Positions 17,158 through 24,511 of a DNA stretch of 34,298 bases are shown here, piece after piece. The notes beneath the pieces were generated by a model. That model had not been told where the DNA came from, made no database searches, and worked only from the letters and a program-made list of their open reading frames with translations. The stretch is from Planctomycetota bacterium (GTDB lineage: Bacteria > Planctomycetota > Planctomycetia > Planctomycetales > Planctomycetaceae). The stretch spans positions 1 through 34,298 of the forward strand of contig JAEZFD010000003.1 in assembly GCA_023417655.1 (NCBI GenBank), given 5' to 3'. The stretch's first letter is position 1. Each line of letters starts with the position of its first letter. The position numbers and the translations under genes are program-made.

Positions 17158-18003
17158 ATGATTATCGATGTCCATAGTCACGTCTGGGAATACCCGTTGC
17201 ATTTCGGCGATGACTTCATGTCTCAAGCGAAGCGGGCGCGTGCGGGTCAGGAGGTTGATCTGACTGTCCGTTACGAGGACTACCGGGCAACCTGTCCACC
17301 TGACACGAAAACAATCGTCTTCGGTGCCAAAGCACGCCTGAGCGGAAACTGGGTTGATGATGCTTACGTGGCCAATTACGTGAGCAAGCATCCGGACACC
17401 TTGATCGGCTTCATGTGCCTGGACCCGACGCAGGACGGGTGGGAACGGGAAATGAAGCAAGGACATCTGGAGCTTGGCTTGCGGGGAATCAAGCTCTTAC
17501 CGATGTACGCCGGCTTCCGTCCTGATGATCCACTGCTCGATCCAATGTGGGCTTATGCCAGCCAGCACCAGCTTCCCGTGTTGCTCCACACCGGAACCAC
17601 GTTCATCTCGCAGGCGCCGCTTGAGTGTACGCTGCCTCGACATCTGGACCCGGTGGCGATTCGCTTTCCGGAAGTCCGCATTATCATGGCGCATCTCGGT
17701 CATCCCTATGAAGGGGAATGTGTTGCGGTCATTCGGAAGCATCCCAACGTGTATGCCGATGTTTCCGCACTGCACTACCGTCCGTTTCAGCTCTACAACT
17801 CGTTGATGCTGGTCCAGGAATACGGGGTCTGGAACAAGGTTCTGTTCGGAACCGATTATCCCTTCACCACAGTCAATGAATCGGTCCAGGGCTTGCGGAA
17901 TCTCAACAAGATGGTGGAAGGAACCAACCTTCCGCGTCTGAATGAGCAGCAACTGGAAGCAATGATCTACCGGGAAAGTCTCCGCCTGCTCGGCCTCGAA
18001 TAA
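17158..18003 (+). CDS. Amidohydrolase family 2 (metal-dependent hydrolase)
   Basis: The 281-residue product starts MIIDVHSHVWEYP, giving the HxH metal site at residues 6-8. Further family markers are LRGIKLLPMY (about 110), PVLLHTGTTF (His), IIMAHLGHPYE (His, about 178) and LFGTDYPFTT (Asp, about 230). Amidohydrolase-2 proteins include decarboxylases and sugar-lactone hydrolases. In an oxidative sugar pathway such an enzyme would open a lactone made by the dehydrogenases, which is inferred from the neighbours. It lies 96 bases after the DapA-like gene and is probably still in the operon. Confidence 0.92.
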   Translation: MIIDVHSHVWEYPLHFGDDFMSQAKRARAGQEVDLTVRYEDYRATCPPDTKTIVFGAKARLSGNWVDDAYVANYVSKHPDTLIGFMCLDPTQDGWEREMKQGHLELGLRGIKLLPMYAGFRPDDPLLDPMWAYASQHQLPVLLHTGTTFISQAPLECTLPRHLDPVAIRFPEVRIIMAHLGHPYEGECVAVIRKHPNVYADVSALHYRPFQLYNSLMLVQEYGVWNKVLFGTDYPFTTVNESVQGLRNLNKMVEGTNLPRLNEQQLEAMIYRESLRLLGLE

Positions 18004-18107
18004 GTCACTCTCCGTGGCTCAGTTCCGCAAACCAATCTCGCTTCTGTGCTGATCCGCTGGCTCCTATCAATGTGCTGCAAGAAGCGACTGAAGAGGCCCT
18101 CTCATCT

Positions 18108-19043
18108 ATGAACACAATCGGAATCGTCGGACTGGGCCTGCTGGGTCGGGGGATTGCCACCTGCCTGCTGTCGCGCGGACTCAACGTGATTGCTTTGGAT
18201 CGTGACGCGGCAGTCGTAACCGCAGCCAGAACTCACATCGAGGATTCGTTAAAGGAGATGGTGAGTCGCGGCGCACTCGCTGAAGAAGTTGCGACTTCCT
18301 GGGAATCGCGGTATCAGGAGGCGGCTAGCTTCAGTGATTTTTCATCCTGCCAGTTCATGATCGAAAGTGTGGCGGAAGATCTCACAACAAAGCGTGCGGT
18401 GTTCACAGAGCTGGAAGCCGTGCTGTCTACCGAGACACCGATCGGCAGCAACACGTCTGCTCTTCCGATCACATTTTTGCAGGCAGAGTGTCGACACCCG
18501 GAACGAATCGTCGGCATGCACTGGGCCGAACCCTGTCAGATCACTCGTTTTCTGGAGGTGATCCGCGGCGACCAAACGAACACGGCGACGGCTGAAGCTG
18601 CTCTGCAGCTCGGGCGCCAGGCGGGCAAGGATCCAACTTTGGTAAACAAGGATGTCGCCGGATTCATCGTCAATCGACTGGGGTACGCCATGTACCGCGA
18701 AGCATTCTGGTTGTTGGAGCAGGGCGTCGCTGACGTCGAGACCATTGATCGCTCATTTCGAAATGCAATCTCGGTCTGGGCAGACGTGGCCGGTCCATTT
18801 CGCTGGATGGATCTCACCGGCCTGCCCGCTTATGCCGCGGTCATGGAGCGGCTCTTTCCTCAACTCAGCAACCGAACGGACGTTCCTCCCGAAATGAAAC
18901 AGCTGGTCGAGTCGGGGGCAAAGGGAATCGCCAACGGTCGAGGCTTTTATCAATACACGCCTGAAGAGGCGCGACGGTGGGAGCAGGCGATTACGGAAAA
19001 CGTCTGGCGATTGAACTCTCTTTCCGATCCTTCGCAGCCGTGA
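18108..19043 (+). CDS. 3-hydroxyacyl-CoA dehydrogenase-like enzyme
   Basis: The 311-residue product has the NAD-binding loop GIVGLGLLGRGIATCLLSRG (about 4-23), then IESVAEDLTTKRAVFTELE, NTSALPI (catalytic Ser/Asn), RIVGMHWAEP (catalytic His) and NKDVAGFIVNRLGYAMYREA (C-terminal domain). It ends with GIANGRGFYQY. It belongs to the FadB/Hbd/lambda-crystallin dehydrogenase group, whose members also oxidise L-gulonate or carnitine. Without other beta-oxidation genes here, oxidation of a beta-hydroxy acid in the local pathway is more likely than fatty-acid breakdown. I chose ATG 18108 because it starts the Rossmann motif at residue 4; an upstream GTG at 18072 is possible. Confidence 0.9.
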   Translation: MNTIGIVGLGLLGRGIATCLLSRGLNVIALDRDAAVVTAARTHIEDSLKEMVSRGALAEEVATSWESRYQEAASFSDFSSCQFMIESVAEDLTTKRAVFTELEAVLSTETPIGSNTSALPITFLQAECRHPERIVGMHWAEPCQITRFLEVIRGDQTNTATAEAALQLGRQAGKDPTLVNKDVAGFIVNRLGYAMYREAFWLLEQGVADVETIDRSFRNAISVWADVAGPFRWMDLTGLPAYAAVMERLFPQLSNRTDVPPEMKQLVESGAKGIANGRGFYQYTPEEARRWEQAITENVWRLNSLSDPSQP

Positions 19044-19248
19044 TCCTGGCACTTGAGAACGCACCGACAACGATCTGGATGGCGGGCTCAGGACAGAACG
19101 ATTCAGAGGCGTTATAAACTCCCTCGCAGACCAGCACAGTCTGGCATCGCCCCTTGGCAAACGGGCACACTCCACATCGGATCCGGACGTTTTCTCCTTT
19201 GAAAACGGGTTCCGATTCTTCACCAGAAACTTACCTGGAACTCGTTAA

Positions 19249-19722
19249 ATGGCAATTGGAAGTCGAGAAGCAAAACTGGTCGCAGCAGGTTATCCCCTGG
19301 AACGAACTTCGCCTGAAGGGAGCCTGGTTGACGGCATTTCGATCGTCGACAACTTCCTGTACGCATCGGGACAGGTTCCGTTTGATGGAGACCAGCTCAC
19401 CAGCGTCGGCAAAGTCCCATCACAGGTCTCAGAAGAAGAGGCAACCAAGGCCGCAGCGCTTTGCACCGCCAATATCCTCCGCCTTGTCGCACGCGAACTC
19501 GGCTCGCTGGACGCTGTGGAACGTGTGGTCCGACTGACGGGGTATGTGAACTCTGACCTGGACTATACTCGGCAGCATATCGTCATGAACGGTGCATCCC
19601 AGTTGGTCCGCGATGTCTTTGGAGAGCAGGGTCGTCACGCCCGCACTGCGCTGGGATTAGCACAGCTTCCCCTGGGATCGAGCGTGGAAGTCGAGATGAT
19701 CCTCCAGCTCGCCGCGAAGTAA
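19249..19722 (+). CDS. RidA-family protein (YjgF/YER057c/UK114)
   Basis: The 157-residue product carries the family core: NFLYASGQVPFDGDQL (about 44), a helix with AALCTANILRLVARELGSLD, VVRLTGYVNSDLD, VRDVFGEQGRHARTALGLAQ with the conserved Arg (about 131), and LPLGSSVEVEMILQL. RidA proteins hydrolyse reactive enamine/imine intermediates formed by PLP enzymes, so pairing with the upstream D-threonine-aldolase/D-serine-dehydratase-like gene makes sense. It begins with a longer N-terminal segment, as in the COG0251 subgroup around 155 residues. It is the last plus-strand gene of the catabolic block, 205 bases after the dehydrogenase, and a strong terminator follows. Confidence 0.9.
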   Translation: MAIGSREAKLVAAGYPLERTSPEGSLVDGISIVDNFLYASGQVPFDGDQLTSVGKVPSQVSEEEATKAAALCTANILRLVARELGSLDAVERVVRLTGYVNSDLDYTRQHIVMNGASQLVRDVFGEQGRHARTALGLAQLPLGSSVEVEMILQLAAK

Positions 19723-19752
19723 CGTCCGCCATCAGGCACCATCAACAAGAAG

Positions 19753-19780
19753 CGCCGCACCTCTTCTGTGCGGCGTTTCT
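19753..19780 (+). terminator. Rho-independent terminator after the catabolic block
   Basis: The 8-bp GC-rich stem CGCCGCAC (19753-19760) pairs with GTGCGGCG (19768-19775), loop CTCTTCT, then TTTCT. It lies 30 bases after the RidA stop and ends the plus-strand block. Confidence 0.88.
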
Positions 19781-19800
19781 CCTTCGACTCCGTAGAGCCT

Positions 19801-19824
19801 TCGCACCCTGCGAAGAGGGTGCGA
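19801..19824. repeat. Perfect inverted repeat between convergent units
   Basis: TCGCACCCT (19801-19809) and AGGGTGCGA (19816-19824) form a perfect 9-bp stem with loop GCGAAG. No T-run follows on either strand, so it is not a standard terminator. It sits between two convergent transcription units and may protect 3' ends or help stop readthrough. Confidence 0.4.
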
Positions 19825-19895
19825 GGATGCTTCGTCTTGCAGAAGTCATCAGGTCTAAAAGATCGGTCACAGCAGCCAAGGGCCTGGAACAGGAG

Positions 19896-20195
19896 TCAGG
19901 CCTCCCCGTTGAGAGGAATCGAAACCTCATAGTAGAGGGGCCCCTTCGTCCATGGTTCGATTTTCTCCTCTTTCGGGGGGGTGAACTCTTTGCGGGCCGC
20001 GGCGCCGTCAACCGGAATCATGTCTTTCATGAGTTCCAAGCCGAATGGTTCGCCGATTTCGTTTCCAACTGCATTGCGAGGATCTGCACGATCGGTTGCG
20101 TTGTGACTCCCGTGATGACCGACCTTGTAAAGAATTGTTCGACTCAGAAGGTCATCTGCGGTCATCTTCCTGCGAGCTGAGCGGTGGAGACGCAA
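19896..20195 (-). pseudogene. C-terminal remnant of a metallo-beta-lactamase-fold hydrolase
   Basis: The 99-residue frame contains DLLSRTILYKVGHHGSHNAT near its start, a motif found in the C-terminal part of ComEC-like/MBL-fold hydrolases, followed by GLELMKDMIPVD. The usual N-terminal HxHxDH metal-binding half is absent: the frame begins just 10 bases from the stop of the rhodanese gene. This is therefore a truncated gene end left by a deletion or rearrangement, not an intact enzyme. Its minus-strand orientation matches the sulfur cluster upstream, but no functional link is implied. Confidence 0.65.
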
Positions 20196-20204
20196 AGGTG
20201 AGCA

Positions 20205-20735
20205 TCAGGACCGGCATTGGTTCCAGGGCATGCGGGCGAGGACCATGCCCATGCCGCATGTGTCGGTCACTCCGGCGAAGACCAGCCCGGCGCCGATGAA
20301 GGCGGGAATGATCAGGAAGCCGAGATTCACGAAGTACGTGAGGGCGGCCCCAATGAAGACCAGCGAACCGGCAGTGATGCGCACCTGTCGTTCCAGTGAC
20401 ATGGTCTTCTTTCCGCGAACGACCGGCAATCCGGCTTCGATGCAGGCTTTGGTCCCGCCATCAACGTTCACAATGTTGTCATATCCGGCTTTCGTCAGTC
20501 GCTCACATGCCTGACGGCTGCGGCCGCCGCTCTGACAGACGACGTAGAGCGGTTCGTCTTTTCCAAGCTGACGCCCTGCGATGACGTTGGCAGGGTCGAG
20601 CCGTTCCAGTGGTTCATTGCGAGCCCCTTGAACGTGAACTTCCTGATATTCAGCGGGGGTTCTAACATCAATCAACTCGATGGGGGCATTCGACCGGATT
20701 CGTTCCAGAAGTTGTGCAGCTGAAATTGACGTCAT
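20205..20735 (-). CDS. Rhodanese-DUF2892 inner-membrane protein (YgaP-like)
   Basis: The 176-residue product has an N-terminal rhodanese domain (about 1-105: ELIDVRTPAEYQEVHVQGA, then active-site loop VVCQSGGRS with Cys about 84). A C-terminal DUF2892 segment follows with two hydrophobic helices (about 119-155, SLVFIGAALTYFV and FLIIPAFIGAGLVFAG). This layout matches E. coli YgaP, a membrane-bound thiosulfate/persulfide sulfurtransferase. It lies 52 bases downstream of the cysteine desulfurase on the same strand and is probably co-transcribed. Acceptance of persulfide sulfur at the membrane is a reasonable inference. The start has the MTSISAAQLLERI beginning typical of rhodaneses. Confidence 0.92.
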   Translation of the reverse strand: MTSISAAQLLERIRSNAPIELIDVRTPAEYQEVHVQGARNEPLERLDPANVIAGRQLGKDEPLYVVCQSGGRSRQACERLTKAGYDNIVNVDGGTKACIEAGLPVVRGKKTMSLERQVRITAGSLVFIGAALTYFVNLGFLIIPAFIGAGLVFAGVTDTCGMGMVLARMPWNQCRS

Positions 20736-20787
20736 TGTTCAAACTCCAAGAACTTTCAAGGAACTGCGATCCTCAACGAATATGCTT

Positions 20788-22944
20788 TTAGAAGCGAGCT
20801 GGCGATCGCTGGGAGATGCGTTTGAGAGACTTGACCAGGTGATCAATCTCCTCAGTAGTATTATAGATCGACAGAGACGGACGCACTGTGGTTTCGACCC
20901 CCATTCTGCGTAAAGAGGGCTGAGCACAGTGATGCCCTGACCGGACGGCAATCCCTTCCGCATCGAGTAATCGGCCGATCTCCGAGGTCTCCCGGTCTTT
21001 CAGCACGAACGACAGGACGCCGACTTTATGGCGTGCGTTTCCGATCAGTCGAAGCCCATTGATCGACTTCATCCGCTCCGTCGCGTACTCGAGCAGGTAG
21101 TGCTCATACTTCGCGATCGCTGGCAGTCCAAGCTGCGTGACGTAGTCGAGTGCGGCACCGAGACCAACTGCATCGGCGATGTTTGGTGTCCCGGCTTCGA
21201 ACTTGGCCGGAGGGTCACTATAGACTGTCTCTTCGAACGTCACGTCTTTGATCATGCTGCCGCCGCCTTGCCAAGGGGGCATGATCTCCATCAACTCAGA
21301 CTTCGCATAGACGGCCCCGATTCCGGTCGGTCCGAAAATCTTGTGTCCTGAGAAGACATAGAAGTCACAGTCGAGATCCTGCACATTCACCGGGATGTGA
21401 GCGACAGACTGGGCTCCATCGATGAGAACCCGGACTCCGTGACGCTTCGCCATTTTGGTCAGTGTCTCGACAGGGAGCAGAGTTCCGAGGCTGTTATTGG
21501 CGTGAGGAAATGCCGCGAGTCGAGTGCGTGGCCCGAGCAGACGCTCGTACTCTTCGAGGATGATTTCGCCAGCATCGTTGATCGGCGCGACGCGGATAAC
21601 CGCTCCGGTCTCCTTCGCGACGAGCTGCCAGGGGACGATGTTGGCATGATGCTCGAGCGTCGTCAGCAGGATCTCATCGCCGGGTTGCAGGAACTTTCGA
21701 CCACAAGTCTGCGCAATGAGATTGATCCCTTCCGTCGTGCCACGAACGAAGACAATCTCTGACGGTGAACTCGCGCCCAGGAACTGCTGAACTTTCTGTC
21801 GGGCTCCTTCATAGGCATCCGTCGCGCGAGCTGCGAGAGAGTGAGCCGCACGGTGAATGTTGGAGTTGTCCCGTGCATAGAAGTTTGCGATGGCGTCGAT
21901 GACGCACTGCGGCTTCTGCGTCGTCGCGGCATTGTCGAGCCAGACGAGCGGCTTGCCATGGATTTCTTGATGAAGAATCGGGAAGTCGGCCCGAATCGCG
22001 GCAACATCGAAATTTCGCGATCGTTGGGGCAGGGGAGAATGACCGCCAAACAATCGATGGGCTCCGTCGCCGTGGGATCGTGTCCCTGCGCTGAGCCCCG
22101 TCGAGCCGAGATGTGTTCCCTGCGTCATTGAGACGAAGTTCCGAAGCCCTTCGCCGCCGCTGCCAGTGGTGATGCGAGGATGCTGCTGCAGCGAATGGGT
22201 CGACTGGGCTGGGGAAGAGAGAGTTCCTGAATTCCATGGAAGGGATTGAGGGTTGGAATGTGTGCTTTCGCGATCAGAGACCCGCTTCGCGGCAGCGGAC
22301 AACGTCTGCATCAGGAACGGAACGGGGTCCGTCGGCTGAAGGGCGGAGAAAGGTCCGGCGAATGAACCGGTCTGTCCGACGGGCTCCATGGAAGGGAACT
22401 GGTTCGGGTTTCCCGTTCCTCCGTGAGAAAACGGATGACTGCCAGACGTGGGGTGCCCCGTCGTGGGGTAACCTATTGGAGGATGACTGAAGGCTCGGTC
22501 TCCAGACCCGGCGGGCCATTGAGCGGGCAGCCCTAGCTGACCAAGGTTCGAAATTCCGTGGACAGGATTCCCGTATGTCGGGTGTCCGGTTGGATGGCCG
22601 AAGGTGGCGTTTCCAAGAGCAGGATATCCCGGAGCAGGATGACTCGCGGTCGGAGTAAACTGATTCACGCCGGAGGGCAGCGTCGGGATCTGTTGTGGAT
22701 GCGGCGGCGTCTGCAACGGTGAAGGGAAGTGTCCTGGGACAGGGCCTGCCGGTGATGAAACCGCGGTTGGGCTCGGGAAGGCTCCCGGTGATTCAAACCC
22801 CAATGCGGGATGCAGCGAGTTTCCACCAAGTGGATTGGAAGTCGGAGCGGGGGCAGGCGGAACGCCGGGCAACTGGCTGTACAACTGCCGGGTGATCTGG
22901 CTCAATTGATCTGATGTCAGAGAGTGCATAGTCGATGGCTCCAT
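20788..22944 (-). CDS. SufS-type cysteine desulfurase with long disordered N-terminal extension; predicted encapsulin cargo
   Basis: The 718-residue product has two parts. Residues 1-310 are rich in Pro, Gly, Ser, Thr and His with GHPT/GNP-like repeats. Within them lie two helix-like islands: LSQITRQLYSQLPG (14-27) and PFLMQTLSAAAKRV (209-222). Residues about 311-718 form a complete group II (SufS) desulfurase: LDNAATTQKP, EHHAN (431-435), LIDGAQ, FSGHK with PLP Lys535, and RSGHHCAQP with catalytic Cys673. It converts cysteine to alanine and enzyme persulfide. Ordinary SufS proteins are about 400 residues; a disordered N-terminus of this kind is the shell-targeting feature of desulfurases packaged in Family 2 encapsulins, and two shell genes lie directly upstream (36-base gap). 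An internal ATG at 22929 preceded by GGAG could be the actual start. Confidence 0.93.
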   Translation of the reverse strand: MEPSTMHSLTSDQLSQITRQLYSQLPGVPPAPAPTSNPLGGNSLHPALGFESPGAFPSPTAVSSPAGPVPGHFPSPLQTPPHPQQIPTLPSGVNQFTPTASHPAPGYPALGNATFGHPTGHPTYGNPVHGISNLGQLGLPAQWPAGSGDRAFSHPPIGYPTTGHPTSGSHPFSHGGTGNPNQFPSMEPVGQTGSFAGPFSALQPTDPVPFLMQTLSAAAKRVSDRESTHSNPQSLPWNSGTLSSPAQSTHSLQQHPRITTGSGGEGLRNFVSMTQGTHLGSTGLSAGTRSHGDGAHRLFGGHSPLPQRSRNFDVAAIRADFPILHQEIHGKPLVWLDNAATTQKPQCVIDAIANFYARDNSNIHRAAHSLAARATDAYEGARQKVQQFLGASSPSEIVFVRGTTEGINLIAQTCGRKFLQPGDEILLTTLEHHANIVPWQLVAKETGAVIRVAPINDAGEIILEEYERLLGPRTRLAAFPHANNSLGTLLPVETLTKMAKRHGVRVLIDGAQSVAHIPVNVQDLDCDFYVFSGHKIFGPTGIGAVYAKSELMEIMPPWQGGGSMIKDVTFEETVYSDPPAKFEAGTPNIADAVGLGAALDYVTQLGLPAIAKYEHYLLEYATERMKSINGLRLIGNARHKVGVLSFVLKDRETSEIGRLLDAEGIAVRSGHHCAQPSLRRMGVETTVRPSLSIYNTTEEIDHLVKSLKRISQRSPARF

Positions 22945-22980
22945 GATTCTGATTCCCTGTGTCTGACGGCGGTTTCAGAA

Positions 22981-24420
22981 CTACTTCGGAGTCCGGCGAC
23001 GATGTTCATAATCGTGGTAATAACCGACTTCGACATTCTCCAACATCCCCACGGCATCGTCCGTAAGAACTGCACAGGAGAAATACAACGAGAGCAAATA
23101 ACTGGCGACGCCCATGCTGTCGAGTCCCATCAGGCGTGCAGACAGGCTTGGCATGATCTCACCCGGGATGCCTGTCTGATGCAGACCAACGACTCCCTGA
23201 TCTTCTTCGCCAACTCGCAGCAACAGGATTCGAGTTGTCCCGTACCACTGGTTGGATTGGTAACGGTTCTTCATTTCCAACTTGTCACAAGGAACGATTG
23301 GAATTCCTCGCCATGTGATCACTGGAGTTCCGAACAGATCCATTGTCACAGGCGGCACGCCACGCCAGGTGCATTCCCGTTCGAACGCCGCGATCGCTTT
23401 TGGATGTGCCAGAAAGAAGGCCGGCTTCTTCCAAACAAGAGAGAGGAGTTCATCGAGATCGTCGGGAGTCGGTGCCCCATAGCGAGTGCTGATCCGCATT
23501 GATGGATCAACAGAGTGAACGAGGCCGAACCGCTGGCTATTGATCAGTTCCCATTCCTGCCGTTCTTTGATCCCTTCGATCGTCAGCCGCATCTGTTCTT
23601 CGAGCTGATTATAGGGACCGTTGAACAGATCGGAGACCCGCGTGTGAACCCGCACCACCGTCTGCACAGCAGAAAGGTTGTACTCGCGTGGATGGGCCGA
23701 GTAGTCCACGAACGTCTCTGGGATCTCGACGTTCTCAGCAAAGCCTGACACGAGATCGATGTTCCGCTCGCCGTACTTGTTGACCGTGGAGCGAAGTTCA
23801 ACGTGCTCATCGATAGCCCGTTGGAAGTCATCAGTGAGATTCGGGGCCTTCGACAGGATCGAATCGAGGTCCTTACGGGTAAGCGTCAGAAGGATACATG
23901 GAGTCAGAGTCTGGATCGACATGTCAGACGGTTTGTCAGAAACCAAATCCAGTTCCCCGAAGTATTCTCCCTCTGTTAGTAAAGCGAGACGCAGATCACT
24001 TCCGTGAACTCCTTTGCTGAGGACTTCGACCTGTCCCTGCGCGATGATGAAGAACTTGTTTCCATCGCCGCCTTCCTTGATCAGCTGCTTGCCGAGCGGA
24101 ACATTCTCGGTGGTGAAGCCATCGATCAGACGCTCCAGAATGGAATCAGAAAGCTTGGAGAAGAGAGGGACGCTCCGGAGTGAATCAGGCGTGAATGATG
24201 CCTTTCCATTGCGGACATCGACGCCGATTCGTTCCGCCTTGCTGAGTTCGACCTTCGTCCGGTTGACGCGATAGGTTCCCCCATGCACATGCACCCACGG
24301 CAGCAGGCTCAGCAGCCAGCGCGGGGTGATCGACATCATTTTCGGTGTCGTCTTCGTCGTGTCAGCCAGATTTCTGGCCACCGCTGTCGTCACACTTCGC
24401 TGCAATAAACTATCTGACAT
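22981..24420 (-). CDS. Family 2B-type encapsulin shell protein, paralog B
   Basis: The 479-residue product combines an N-terminal arm (1-65), an inserted cyclic-nucleotide-binding-like domain (about 80-205: VPLFSKLSD, FFIIAQGQVEVLSKG, GEYFGELDLVSDKPSDMSI) and a shell domain (about 216-470: DLVSGFAENVEIPETFVDY, LFNGPYNQLEEQMRLTIEGI, PDDLDELLSLVWKKPAFFLA, MDLFGTPVITWRGIPIVPCD, QTGIPGEIMPSLSARLMGLD). The shell part matches the HK97-fold capsid-like proteins of Family 2 encapsulins; the nucleotide-binding insertion defines subgroup 2B. It should self-assemble into an icosahedral compartment. In the phosphate cassette the usual PR-x-A-T reads PSDMS, so cAMP binding is doubtful. It lies 36 bases before the desulfurase cargo gene and 91 bases after its paralog. 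Confidence 0.9.
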   Translation of the reverse strand: MSDSLLQRSVTTAVARNLADTTKTTPKMMSITPRWLLSLLPWVHVHGGTYRVNRTKVELSKAERIGVDVRNGKASFTPDSLRSVPLFSKLSDSILERLIDGFTTENVPLGKQLIKEGGDGNKFFIIAQGQVEVLSKGVHGSDLRLALLTEGEYFGELDLVSDKPSDMSIQTLTPCILLTLTRKDLDSILSKAPNLTDDFQRAIDEHVELRSTVNKYGERNIDLVSGFAENVEIPETFVDYSAHPREYNLSAVQTVVRVHTRVSDLFNGPYNQLEEQMRLTIEGIKERQEWELINSQRFGLVHSVDPSMRISTRYGAPTPDDLDELLSLVWKKPAFFLAHPKAIAAFERECTWRGVPPVTMDLFGTPVITWRGIPIVPCDKLEMKNRYQSNQWYGTTRILLLRVGEEDQGVVGLHQTGIPGEIMPSLSARLMGLDSMGVASYLLSLYFSCAVLTDDAVGMLENVEVGYYHDYEHRRRTPK

Positions 24421-24511
24421 GGCAACTTCCGTAGGGCAAACTCAGCAATGTCTGGAGAGGAATAAATTCCGCGGAGAGGGAGAGTGAATCGAGAGTGAAC
24501 CGTTGAGCCGG

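Noticed and set aside
22200..22930. Short GHPT/GNP repeats as a DNA repeat or CRISPR-like array
   Set aside because: The repeats are irregular, in frame, and part of the low-complexity N-terminus of the desulfurase. No regular spacer structure exists anywhere in the window.
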